Under the pieces are notes generated by a model. The model searched no databases. It was given only the letters and a program-made list of their open reading frames with translations, and was not told the DNA's origin. A stretch of 64,000 nucleotides of DNA from an uncultured Bacteroidales bacterium (GTDB taxonomy: Bacteria > Bacteroidota > Bacteroidia > Bacteroidales > WCHB1-69): contig CAMKLG010000003.1 in NCBI GenBank assembly GCA_946413585.1, forward strand, positions 31,500 to 95,499, given 5' to 3'. The position numbers were made by a program, and so were the translations under genes. Below are positions 44,750 through 53,358 of the stretch, piece by piece (within the stretch, counting starts at the first letter, position 1; each line of letters opens with the position of its first letter).

Positions 44750-46107
44750 TCTTCTTTTGTTATGGCGAACCCATTGTAGCGCGTCATCACCTGTTCAACA
44801 TAGTTAACCGTATGTTTGCCAGGGTAATAACCGCATTTCACGACAGGATCGCGGTAAAACTCTTTATGTGATTTCTTAATCAGATATTCTGAAACATTCG
44901 ACCATTTTGTATGATCGTCGTCATACTTTTTACACAGCTCAATAGCATCGAGAACATGCCCTGGTCCAGAGTTATAAGCTGCTACTGTGAAATAATAAAG
45001 ATCAGCTGTGTCAACCTTGTCCTTGAAGATGTTGCACAGGAAAGAAATGTATTTGGCACCGGCCCAAATCTGGTCTTCCACGGAGGAAGAATCAGTGATA
45101 CCGTAGCGTTCGCAAGTCACGGGCATCATCTGCATCACGCCGAAGCTGCCCCCAAATCCAACTAAGTCAGGGATAAACCGTGACTCTTGATAGATGATGG
45201 ACGAAATCAGACGCCAATCGAAACCGTATCTGTTGGCCGCCTTCTTCATCAACGCGTCATAATGCGAAGTGCTGTTCTTGCTCTTGCCGAAGGACCGCGA
45301 GATGACGTATGAGTGGGGCGACAAGTACTTTTCGCACAACGATTGATACTTGTTAGTTTCCTTGAAATTAATAAGCCATTGATTAATAGAGTCGTTAAGG
45401 GCTACATTATGATTGTTGAGAATCCAAGTGCGCGGGAAATTGACACCCACGCGCGGCCCGATGGTCAGCTGCGTGTAGAAGGGCATCAGCGTAATGGCTT
45501 CATTGTAGTTGCAGATAGCATAATCAATGGCTTTATCCACGAGCATATCCATCAAATCCTCAATAGCCATATCGGGATTATGCTGCACTGTCCACGACAA
45601 AGGATCTTCTAAAGAGCTAAAATCCAACTTGTTGTAATATTTTGCAGAAGTATTCACGATATGCGGCAACGTATCGTAGGCACTGTCTTTCTTACGCATA
45701 ATCAGCACCGGATAGGTATAGGCTATCGGTTCGGAAATCTCAATGTAATCTGGTATATAGTTAGCCTTGTCGAAATCGAAACAGACGATATCATACTTGT
45801 TGGAAAGGGCGGTCAAAAACATGGATTGAGCATCCGCCTCTATGGATATATCAACTGGTCGATGGAAATCTTTCTCCAACTGTTTAAGGATGTCATATTG
45901 GAAGCCAATCACAGAACCTTGATACACAAAGTAATCGGCAGCATGATAGAACAGGCACACAGACAACGTGTCGCTGTGTACCTGATGTTTTCTTTCCAGT
46001 TTGGGAATATGCAATTTAGGTAACACCCGCCCACGCGAAGAAATGATAATCAACAGTAGGAGGGTCGCGATGATTAGGAAAAGATAACTATAATGTTTCC
46101 TATTCAA
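44746..46107 (-). CDS. mltF: MltF-like lytic transglycosylase with solute-binding domain
   Basis: 453 residues. An N-terminal membrane anchor (about 7-25) is followed by a periplasmic type-2 solute-binding domain (about 45-270) and a C-terminal SLT domain. The catalytic Glu is in YQESRF (about E308), with GSFGVMQMMP and AAYNSGPGHV as the goose-lysozyme-like motifs. It cleaves glycan strands with anhydro-product formation. Ten bases after a lipoprotein gene and overlapping purD. Confidence 0.92.
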   Translation of the reverse strand: MNRKHYSYLFLIIATLLLLIIISSRGRVLPKLHIPKLERKHQVHSDTLSVCLFYHAADYFVYQGSVIGFQYDILKQLEKDFHRPVDISIEADAQSMFLTALSNKYDIVCFDFDKANYIPDYIEISEPIAYTYPVLIMRKKDSAYDTLPHIVNTSAKYYNKLDFSSLEDPLSWTVQHNPDMAIEDLMDMLVDKAIDYAICNYNEAITLMPFYTQLTIGPRVGVNFPRTWILNNHNVALNDSINQWLINFKETNKYQSLCEKYLSPHSYVISRSFGKSKNSTSHYDALMKKAANRYGFDWRLISSIIYQESRFIPDLVGFGGSFGVMQMMPVTCERYGITDSSSVEDQIWAGAKYISFLCNIFKDKVDTADLYYFTVAAYNSGPGHVLDAIELCKKYDDDHTKWSNVSEYLIKKSHKEFYRDPVVKCGYYPGKHTVNYVEQVMTRYNGFAITKEE

Positions 46108-46117
46108 AATCAGTTAT

Positions 46118-46546
46118 TTAGTTAGTCTCGACCATCATGATGGACTTCTCTGTCGTTTCTCCTTCGTTCACTTGTATCTGAGTGGTACCTGTGTATTTGG
46201 TGATGGTAACGATAGAGCTGTCAAATTCATCATAGACAGTGTCAATTTTCACCGCATTGACAATCAGCAAAGCAGGATATTCAAGCGTATAGGTGAAGAC
46301 GCCTTGGGCATTGGTAAGTACATTTTGCACTTTCGCGATGTCGGGACGCACAGCTAATCCGGCGTTGTATTTCACCGTATCAAAAGAAATACTGGCGAAC
46401 GGCACCAGAGTGTCCGGATCCAATCCATTGCTGGATAAAAAACAGGAGACTTTCATGTTGCAGGAATGATCTTTCTTGCATTGGACAAAGAAAAACATGC
46501 CTATGACAGCAACCATTATCGGCAAAAAAATTCTCATTTTTTTCAT
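46118..46546 (-). CDS. Hypothetical lipoprotein with beta-rich domain
   Basis: 142 residues. Signal peptide with lipobox-like FVQC (Cys near 23) and the KKD that follows the anchor Cys in many Bacteroidetes surface lipoproteins. The rest alternates strand-forming stretches, with an AQGVFTYTLEYPALL segment like carboxypeptidase-regulatory or transthyretin-like folds. No firm family. First gene of the mltF-purD operon, promoter box at 46573-46580. Confidence 0.68.
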   Translation of the reverse strand: MKKMRIFLPIMVAVIGMFFFVQCKKDHSCNMKVSCFLSSNGLDPDTLVPFASISFDTVKYNAGLAVRPDIAKVQNVLTNAQGVFTYTLEYPALLIVNAVKIDTVYDEFDSSIVTITKYTGTTQIQVNEGETTEKSIMMVETN

Positions 46547-46572
46547 AATGCTTTTTTTCTAAAAACGAATGG

Positions 46573-46580
46573 CAAAAATA
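46573..46580 (-). promoter_or_regulatory. -7 promoter box for the lipoprotein-mltF-purD operon
   Basis: TATTTTTG on the minus strand, 27 bases before the start at 46546. Confidence 0.58.
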
Positions 46581-46707
46581 CTAAATATTTCGTAACGCAC
46601 CATCATCACATTTTATTATCAACGAAATAAATCTTCATGAGAGAACAATAGGCTTAAACAATCGGGAAAATTGTAACGACAAAGCGTAGTCATATTGGAT
46701 AATTTTG

Positions 46708-46715
46708 TATTTTTG
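46708..46715 (+). promoter_or_regulatory. -7 promoter box for lspA
   Basis: TATTTTTG 51 bases before the TTG start of lspA. Confidence 0.55.
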
Positions 46716-46765
46716 CCGTTTAATCTTCGGAAAAAAGACTTTATCATATTATAAAAACTGAGGAA

Positions 46766-47416
46766 TTGAAAAAGAAATACGCTTGGATTGCAGCAATTGT
46801 TGTGCTTTTGCTCATACTGATTGACCAAATCATCAAATTTTGGGTGAAAACCAACATGACCTTAGGGGAGACAATCCCTTTGTTAGGACAATGGTTCAAC
46901 TTACATTTTGTGGAGAACGAAGGCATGGCTTTCGGTATCAGTTTCGGGAAACAAATCGGCAAGCTTCTGCTCTCCCTCGTGCGCATACTGCTAGTAGGTG
47001 TTCTCTGCTGGTATTTTGTCAAACGGCTGAGAGAGAACAAGATGGATGGTATAGTGTTGACGATTTTCTGTTTGGTGGTTGCTGGTGCTTTGGGCAATAT
47101 CATCGACAGCATGTTTTACGGCATCTGGTTCACGGAAAGCGATTTCTTGGATGTTGCCAAATGGTCGCCTGGCCACGGTTACGCGCCGTTTTTCTTCGGC
47201 AAAGTGGTGGATATGTTCTATCTGCAGCTCTTCCCGATTCCGGAAAAATTTCCACTTTGGGGAGGTTCTTACTTTTTCCCGGCCATTTTCAATTTCGCTG
47301 ACTCCTGCATCACCGTCGGAATCGTTTTGGCAATCATTTTCAACAAGCGGATTTTCAACGAATTAGAGAAAAAAGAGGATGAGGGTGTAATAAATGACGG
47401 GGTTGAGGCATCTTAG
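46766..47416 (+). CDS. lspA: Lipoprotein signal peptidase (prolipoprotein signal peptidase II)
   Basis: 216 residues, four membrane helices. Catalytic Asp residues in GNIIDS and NFADS; N-terminal LIDQIIKFWV and VENEGMAFG are LspA signatures. It removes signal peptides from lipoproteins such as those annotated here. The start codon appears to be TTG: an in-frame stop at 46721 and no ATG or GTG between leave TTG at 46766 as the first usable start. Longer than E. coli LspA (164) through an extended periplasmic loop, which is common in Bacteroidetes. Confidence 0.93.
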   Translation: MKKKYAWIAAIVVLLLILIDQIIKFWVKTNMTLGETIPLLGQWFNLHFVENEGMAFGISFGKQIGKLLLSLVRILLVGVLCWYFVKRLRENKMDGIVLTIFCLVVAGALGNIIDSMFYGIWFTESDFLDVAKWSPGHGYAPFFFGKVVDMFYLQLFPIPEKFPLWGGSYFFPAIFNFADSCITVGIVLAIIFNKRIFNELEKKEDEGVINDGVEAS

Positions 47417-47460
47417 TAGTAGGGAATAGCCAACAGCTAAAAGCTAAAAGCCAATAATCA
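47414..47460. repeat. TAGGGAATAG / AAAAGC short repeat tract
   Basis: Starts at the stop codon of lspA: TAGTAGTAGGGAATAG, then CAGCTAAAAGCTAAAAGCCAA. Same style as 51895-52021. Confidence 0.7.
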
Positions 47461-47487
47461 AAGTTCAAATAAACAAATAAAAGTACT

Positions 47488-49647
47488 ATGAAATTTTTAA
47501 CCTTTTTGAAAAAACAACTGCTGTTAGTGGCAGTTTTGGCGATTACGGCACCTGTTTTTGCCGTGAATCCGCCAGATGAGGGCATGTGGTTGCCTATGTT
47601 CATCAAGAATTACAACTATGCGACAATGCAGAAGATGGGCTTGCAGCTCACCGCAGAACAGTTGTACGACATCAACCATTCTTCCTTGAAGGATGCTATC
47701 GTGCAACTCGGCGACGGTTTCTGCACGGGCGAGATCGTCTCCAAAGACGGTTTGATGTTCACGAACCACCACTGTGGTTATTCTTCTGTCGTGGAACTCT
47801 CCAGTGTGGAGCACGACTACCTGAACAATGGTTTCTTTGCCATGAGCAAGGAAGAGGAATTGCCCGTAAATTTCCACGTGCATTTTCTTGAAAGAATGGA
47901 AGATGTGACAAGCATCGTGTTGGCAAAGGTTGACGAAAAGACCACTGAGAGCGAGCGCGCAAAATATGTGGAAGAGGCCATCAAGAAACTGAAGAAGGAG
48001 AATTCCGCTGACGGCCGCTACAAAGTGGTGGTGAAACCGTTCTACGAAGGAAATGAGTATTACATGTTCATTTACACCATGTATGAGGATGTGCGCCTCG
48101 TGGTGGCTCCCCCGAGTGCCATCGGTAAATTCGGTGGCGACACCGACAACTGGATGTGGCCTCGTCACACTGGCGACTTCACCGTGTTCCGCATCTACAC
48201 CGCCCCCGACGGCTCCCCTGCGAAATACTCCAAGGACAACGTACCTATGAAACCGAAGCACTATCTGCCTATCAGCTTAAAAGGCTATCAACCTGGAGAT
48301 TACACTATGATTTGGGGTTATCCTGGCACCACCAATCGCTTCATGACCTCCTACGAAGTGCAGAACGAAATCAACATCAACGCTCCTGCTCTTTACGAAC
48401 CGTTGGATGCTATTCTGCCCGTCATGCACGACGCAATGGAAGCTTCTAATAAGGTGAATTTGCAATATGCCGACAAACATGCCAGCTTGGCCAACACCTG
48501 GAAAAACCAACACGGCGAAGTAGAAAGCTTAATCGCCCTCAAAGTGGTGGAATCCAAGGCTAAGGAAGAGGCCGAACTGATCAAATGGATCAACGCCGAC
48601 AAGGGCCGCAAAGAAAAATACGGCAACTGCTTGAGCGAAATCGAGAAAATCTGTAAAGAAGCTGACGGCACAAAGTACAAATCTGTGATGAACGCCAACT
48701 TGGCCATCTATACCTCCTCCACGCTGAAAGCGGCTCGCGCTCTCCAAAAATCCTTGACGCTTGAGAAAGGGCAGAAAGGTTACGACGACAGTAAAGCTGA
48801 AAAACTGCTGAAGACTTTTGCCGCTCAGAACGACGATACCGATCCTGCCACTGAAGCAAAGATTATCGTGGCATCCCTCAAAACATGGGAAAAATATGCG
48901 GAGAGCAATCGTCCTGACCTGACATTCTTCACCAAGAACTACAAAGGCAACTACGACGCTTACGAGAAGGCTTTACTCAATTCTATCTTCATCAGCAAAG
49001 AGAACTTCGAGAAATTCGTGAAGAAACCCTCCAACAAGGTGCTTGACAACGATCCCGCATGCCAATACTTAAATGCTGTGTTCCAATATCTTATTCTCAA
49101 CATGTCCGCATTCGATACAGACAGAAAACTGGAAGTTCCTCGTCGCACCTACATCGCTGCACTGAAGGAGATGAAGGCTTCCACGCCGATGTATCCCGAT
49201 GCCAACAGCACCATGCGCACCACTTTCGGTACCATCTGCGACTACTATCCCGCTGATGGTGTGCACTACAACTACTACACCACCACCAAGGGTATCCTCG
49301 AAAAAGAGATTCCTGGCGATTTCGAATTTGACGTGCCTGCAAAGTTGAAAGACCTCATCTTGAAGAAAGATTTCGGTCAATACTTGGATAAAGACGGTAC
49401 AATGCATGTCTGCTTCCTCTCCAACAACGACATCACCGGTGGTAACTCTGGCAGCCCGATCATGAACGGTAATGGAGAACTCATCGGTTTGGCTTTCGAC
49501 GGCAACTGGGAAGCATTGAGCAGCGACATCGTCTTCAACACCGATCTGCAACGCTGTATCAACGTTGACGTCCGCTACGTCCTCTTCGTCATTGACAAGT
49601 ACGGCGGTGCCGGCTATCTGTTGAAAGAGATGGATATTCGCAAATAA
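47488..49647 (+). CDS. S46-family dipeptidyl peptidase, DPP7-like
   Basis: 719 residues with signal peptide (ends VFAV) and NPPDEGMWLP, typical of mature S46 enzymes. Catalytic His in TNHHCGY, catalytic Ser in TGGNSGSP. Counting 18 residues past that Ser gives Gly in FDGNWE; Gly at this position is described for Porphyromonas DPP7 (hydrophobic P1 preference) and Arg for DPP11 (acidic P1). It would release dipeptides in the periplasm for amino-acid catabolism. Monocistronic; a GTAGAGACG repeat follows. Confidence 0.93.
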   Translation: MKFLTFLKKQLLLVAVLAITAPVFAVNPPDEGMWLPMFIKNYNYATMQKMGLQLTAEQLYDINHSSLKDAIVQLGDGFCTGEIVSKDGLMFTNHHCGYSSVVELSSVEHDYLNNGFFAMSKEEELPVNFHVHFLERMEDVTSIVLAKVDEKTTESERAKYVEEAIKKLKKENSADGRYKVVVKPFYEGNEYYMFIYTMYEDVRLVVAPPSAIGKFGGDTDNWMWPRHTGDFTVFRIYTAPDGSPAKYSKDNVPMKPKHYLPISLKGYQPGDYTMIWGYPGTTNRFMTSYEVQNEININAPALYEPLDAILPVMHDAMEASNKVNLQYADKHASLANTWKNQHGEVESLIALKVVESKAKEEAELIKWINADKGRKEKYGNCLSEIEKICKEADGTKYKSVMNANLAIYTSSTLKAARALQKSLTLEKGQKGYDDSKAEKLLKTFAAQNDDTDPATEAKIIVASLKTWEKYAESNRPDLTFFTKNYKGNYDAYEKALLNSIFISKENFEKFVKKPSNKVLDNDPACQYLNAVFQYLILNMSAFDTDRKLEVPRRTYIAALKEMKASTPMYPDANSTMRTTFGTICDYYPADGVHYNYYTTTKGILEKEIPGDFEFDVPAKLKDLILKKDFGQYLDKDGTMHVCFLSNNDITGGNSGSPIMNGNGELIGLAFDGNWEALSSDIVFNTDLQRCINVDVRYVLFVIDKYGGAGYLLKEMDIRK

Positions 49648-49673
49648 TCTACGGTTTTTTGTGAAAACTTGTT

Positions 49674-49701
49674 GTAGAGACGCGATGAATCGCGTCTCTA
49701 C
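49674..49701. repeat. GTAGAGACG dispersed inverted repeat, copy 3
   Basis: Perfect palindrome with arms GTAGAGACGCGAT and ATCGCGTCTCTAC around GA, followed by a T-rich stretch. Between the convergent S46 peptidase and recG genes, so it can act as a shared terminator. Confidence 0.88.
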
Positions 49702-49721
49702 GTGTTTTTAAAGGTCTGATA

Positions 49722-51842
49722 TTAGCTGATTACGCTCCAATTGATGTCCTTTTGACTCTGTTTCTCCAATGTTTCAGCGAGACGTTTGTGTTCGGGCAAC
49801 GAAAGATCTGGGTCTTTCTCCAGTACCTGTTGGGCATAATTGCGAGTATATGCCACCAACTTCTCATCTTTGGTGAGGTCAGCGATTTTGAAGTCGAGCA
49901 TGCCGCTTTGGCGGGTACCTTGCAAGTCGCCAGGGCCACGCAGTTGCAGGTCGAAGTTGGCAATTTCGAAACCGTCGTTAGTTTCGACCATGGCGTTCAA
50001 TCGTTTGCGACCGTCCGTGGAAAGTTCGTACTTGGACATAAGGATGCAATATGACTGGTTGCCGCCGCGCCCTACCCTACCGCGCAACTGATGCAGCTGT
50101 GAGAGTCCGAAGCGCTCGGCATTTTCGATGACCATCACCGTGGCGTTCGGCACGTCAATACCCACCTCAATCACTGTGGTGGAGAGCAGAATCTGGATCT
50201 GCCCCTTCTTGAAACAGTTCATGGTGTAATCCTTCTCCTCGGCCTTCATCTTGCCGTGTACCACACCGATGCTGTATTCCGGTGGCGGAAAACTGCGCTC
50301 AACGGCTTCGTAACCAGCCTGTAAATCAAGTAAATCCAACGCCTCTGACTCTTGAATCAAGGGATAGACGACGAACACTTGTCGGCCTTCAGCAATCTGC
50401 TGTTTCAGGAAACCGAACATTTTGAGGCGGTCTTTCTCGTAATAATGCAACGTGACAATAGGTTTACGCCCAGCAGGTAACTCGTCGATGACGGAGACAT
50501 CCAAGTCGCCGTATAAGGTCATGGCCAAAGTGCGCGGAATCGGCGTGGCGGTCATCACTAAAATGTGCGGTGGTGTGGCTCCACTTTTACGCCACAATTT
50601 TGCGCGCTGTTCCACCCCAAAACGATGTTGTTCGTCAATAACGACAATTCCTAACTTATTGAAAACCACGTTATCTTCGATAAGTGCGTGCGTACCGATG
50701 AGAATGTTAACCTGACCATTTTGCAAGTCGGCGAGCAGCTGTTTGCGTTTGGAGGTTTTAGTAGAACCAGACAAAAATTCTACACGTAATCCCAAAGATT
50801 CCAGCTGTTTGCTGATTTTTTCGTAATGTTGGGTGGCGAGAATCTCCGTCGGAGCCATCATACAGGCTTGATAACCGTTGTCGATAGCCAACAGCATGCT
50901 GAAAAGCGCGATAATCGTTTTGCCGCTGCCCACATCGCCTTGCAGCAGACGGTTCATCTGACGACCGCTGCCCACATCGCCGCGAATCTCCCTGAGCACT
51001 CGCTTCTGCGCATTGGTAAGGTCGAACGGCAAGCATTCCTTATAGAAAGTGTTAAAATAATGTCCTACTTGCGAGAACACAAAGCCCTCGAAGCGGTTAG
51101 TATTTATCAGTTTGAGCTTCAGCAGTTTAAGCTGCGTAAAGAAGAGCTCGTCGAACTTCAAGCGCAACGTGGCTTGCGAAAGTTTTTGGTTGTCTTCGGG
51201 ATAATGGATGTTGACAAGCGCGTCGCGCAAGGTCATCAGATGCAGCTCCTCTACCATCTCGCGAGGCATCGTTTCAGGGATGATGTCTTTAACCTGCGTT
51301 AGGAGGTTAGCCGTCAGCTTGGACATTGCTTTGGAGTCCAGCGATTTCTTCTTGGCCGTCTCGGAAGTGTTGTAGAGGGGCTGGAAACGCAAGGATATCG
51401 GAGAATTCTGTTGCTGTGCCGGATCTATCAACTCAGGATGGGTGATGTTCCACCGCCCATTGAAGAGCGTTGGTTTGCCAAAAATGACGAACTCCTTACG
51501 TGTCTTCAATACGTCTTGCACCCAACGGATGCCGTTGAACCAGACCAGCTCGATGGAGCCAGTCTCGTCATTGAATTGCGCTGTGAGTCGTTGAGCACGC
51601 ATCTGTCCTACAATACGAACATTGCTGACGGTGCCGCGCAAGAGAATATAACCGCCATCGTTCACAATGTCACTGACATGATACACATGCGACTTGTCAA
51701 TGTGGCGATACGGGAAATAGTACAATAAGTCGTTAAAAGTCTGGATATTGAACTCCTTACGAAGTACAGCACCGCGCTTTTCTCCCACACCTTTCAAAAA
51801 TTCGATGGGGGTTTGGAGTAAGTCTGTGGTTGGTGTAGTCAT
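49722..51842 (-). CDS. recG: ATP-dependent DNA helicase RecG
   Basis: 706 residues. N-terminal wedge/OB domain (about 60-160), Walker A GDVGSGKT, Walker B-like DEQHRFG, motif VMTATPIPRTLA, and the C-terminal QLRGRVGRG and DLQLRGPGDLQGTRQSG segments define RecG. It remodels stalled replication forks and Holliday junctions. Full length. Upstream lies a repeat-rich 180-base spacer with no clear promoter box. Confidence 0.97.
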   Translation of the reverse strand: MTTPTTDLLQTPIEFLKGVGEKRGAVLRKEFNIQTFNDLLYYFPYRHIDKSHVYHVSDIVNDGGYILLRGTVSNVRIVGQMRAQRLTAQFNDETGSIELVWFNGIRWVQDVLKTRKEFVIFGKPTLFNGRWNITHPELIDPAQQQNSPISLRFQPLYNTSETAKKKSLDSKAMSKLTANLLTQVKDIIPETMPREMVEELHLMTLRDALVNIHYPEDNQKLSQATLRLKFDELFFTQLKLLKLKLINTNRFEGFVFSQVGHYFNTFYKECLPFDLTNAQKRVLREIRGDVGSGRQMNRLLQGDVGSGKTIIALFSMLLAIDNGYQACMMAPTEILATQHYEKISKQLESLGLRVEFLSGSTKTSKRKQLLADLQNGQVNILIGTHALIEDNVVFNKLGIVVIDEQHRFGVEQRAKLWRKSGATPPHILVMTATPIPRTLAMTLYGDLDVSVIDELPAGRKPIVTLHYYEKDRLKMFGFLKQQIAEGRQVFVVYPLIQESEALDLLDLQAGYEAVERSFPPPEYSIGVVHGKMKAEEKDYTMNCFKKGQIQILLSTTVIEVGIDVPNATVMVIENAERFGLSQLHQLRGRVGRGGNQSYCILMSKYELSTDGRKRLNAMVETNDGFEIANFDLQLRGPGDLQGTRQSGMLDFKIADLTKDEKLVAYTRNYAQQVLEKDPDLSLPEHKRLAETLEKQSQKDINWSVIS

Positions 51843-51894
51843 TGATTGAGTAGTTATAAGGTTAATAGTTTAAGGTTTATGGTTTAGAGGTTAA

Positions 51895-52021
51895 AAGGCA
51901 ATAGGGAATAGACAATAGTCAAAAGTCATACGTCATACGTCAAAGTTCTATGTCTAAGTTCTATGTCTAAGTCCTATGTTTAAGTTCTAATAGCCAAAAG
52001 CTAATAGCTAAAAGCCAAAAG
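51895..52021. repeat. Dense short tandem-repeat tract between recG and the aminotransferase gene
   Basis: Successive imperfect units: AATAGGGAATAGACAATAG, then CATACGT doubled, then TTCTATGTCTAAG repeated three times with drift, then AAAAGCTAATAGCTAAAAGCC. It runs right up to the aminotransferase stop codon at 52022. No coding potential seen. Confidence 0.85.
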
Positions 52022-53218
52022 CTAAATAGATTCCAAGCAGCGCAAAATAATCCGGCACGAATCATCAATCTCCTCCTCCGAAATTGTCAGTGGCGGGGAG
52101 ATGCGGAAGGCGGTATCGCAGAAGAGGAACCAGTCGCTCATGATGCCATATTCCTTGAAGAGAGCCATCATCTTGAAGAGTTTTTCGGAAGAGCCGAGTT
52201 CTACAGCCATCAGCAGGCCACTGCGACGAATTTCTTGCACATGCGGTGCATTTTTCAACGCCTCTTCATAACGTTTTCCCTTCTCTTCGACATCGGCAAC
52301 CAAGTGATTATCAATATTATACTGGAGTGCGGCAAGTCCCGCAGCACAGCACACAGGATGTCCCCCGAAGGTAGTGATATGTCCCAAAACGGGATTGCTT
52401 TGGAGAGAGTCCATAACCTCTTTGGAGGAAATGAAGGCACCGAGGGGCATTCCACCGCCGAAGGCTTTCGCCAGGCAGACGATATCGGGAGTCACGCCAT
52501 ATTTTTGCATGGCGAACATCGCGCCAGTGCGACCCATCCCAGTCTGTATCTCATCGAAAATCAGCATAGTACCTGTCTCGTCGCAACGTTTGCGGAGGGC
52601 TTGCAGATAGCCCTCTTTCGGAGGAATCACGCCCGCCTCACCTTGAACAGGTTCTACTAACACACAGGCGGTCTCCTCGTCAATGCGGTTAATGTCGTCA
52701 AAGTTATTGAACCACAGGTATTCCACGTTAGGAAGCAGTGGCTGGAATGGAGCTTTCCAGGTATCGCCTTCAGGGGAAGCCATCATGCTGAGCGAACCGT
52801 GGTTAGACCCGTGATATGCGCAATGCATCGACATCATCTTGTGCCGACCCGTGTAGCGTTTGGCCAGTTTCAGTGCCCCCTCCACTGCCTCGCTGCCCGA
52901 ATTGACGAAATAGACGCTATCCAATGGATCCGGAAGCAATTCAGAGAGTCGTTTCGCATACTGCACTTGCGGTCTTTCCACCAATTCACCATACACCATA
53001 ACATGCATGTAATCAGCTGCTTGACGCTGTACAGCGGATACCACAGCAGGATTAGCGTGACCAACATTATTTACCGAAACGCCCGACACCAAATCATAGT
53101 ATCGTTTTCCTTCCGGGGTATAGAAAAAAACGCCTTCCGCGCGTTCCACTTCCAATAGCAAGGGCTCGGGAGAAGTTTGTCCAATATGTGCCAAAAACTG
53201 TTGACGTAGTGTTTTCAT
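52022..53218 (-). CDS. Class III PLP aminotransferase (acetylornithine/ornithine type)
   Basis: 398 residues. PLP lysine in LAKAFGGG (about K251), FDEIQTGMGRTG ahead of it, and HGSNHGSLS in the N-terminal half. The fold is aspartate aminotransferase family class III, which includes ArgD, ornithine, 4-aminobutyrate and lysine aminotransferases. Exact substrate is not readable and no arg genes are adjacent. It has its own promoter (TACTTTTG at 53239-53246) and is separated from the oxidoreductase gene by a terminator. Confidence 0.88.
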   Translation of the reverse strand: MKTLRQQFLAHIGQTSPEPLLLEVERAEGVFFYTPEGKRYYDLVSGVSVNNVGHANPAVVSAVQRQAADYMHVMVYGELVERPQVQYAKRLSELLPDPLDSVYFVNSGSEAVEGALKLAKRYTGRHKMMSMHCAYHGSNHGSLSMMASPEGDTWKAPFQPLLPNVEYLWFNNFDDINRIDEETACVLVEPVQGEAGVIPPKEGYLQALRKRCDETGTMLIFDEIQTGMGRTGAMFAMQKYGVTPDIVCLAKAFGGGMPLGAFISSKEVMDSLQSNPVLGHITTFGGHPVCCAAGLAALQYNIDNHLVADVEEKGKRYEEALKNAPHVQEIRRSGLLMAVELGSSEKLFKMMALFKEYGIMSDWFLFCDTAFRISPPLTISEEEIDDSCRIILRCLESI

Positions 53219-53238
53219 TATTGCTTTGAATTTTGGTG

Positions 53239-53246
53239 CAAAAGTA
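53239..53246 (-). promoter_or_regulatory. -7 promoter box for the class III aminotransferase
   Basis: TACTTTTG on the minus strand, 21 bases before the start at 53218. Confidence 0.6.
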
Positions 53247-53273
53247 CATAAAATTCAAATATACACATAGAAA

Positions 53274-53302
53274 ATAAAAAACGACCACGTTTTGTGGTCG
53301 TT
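53274..53302 (-). terminator. Intrinsic terminator of the large oxidoreductase gene
   Basis: On the minus strand ACGACCAC pairs with GTGGTCGT across AAAAC, followed by a T run. It lies 57 bases past the oxidoreductase stop. Confidence 0.85.
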
Positions 53303-53358
53303 ATTACAATTGCGGAGATTTGCAAAACACAAATCTTCGGGCGAAGGGTTATTCACCC

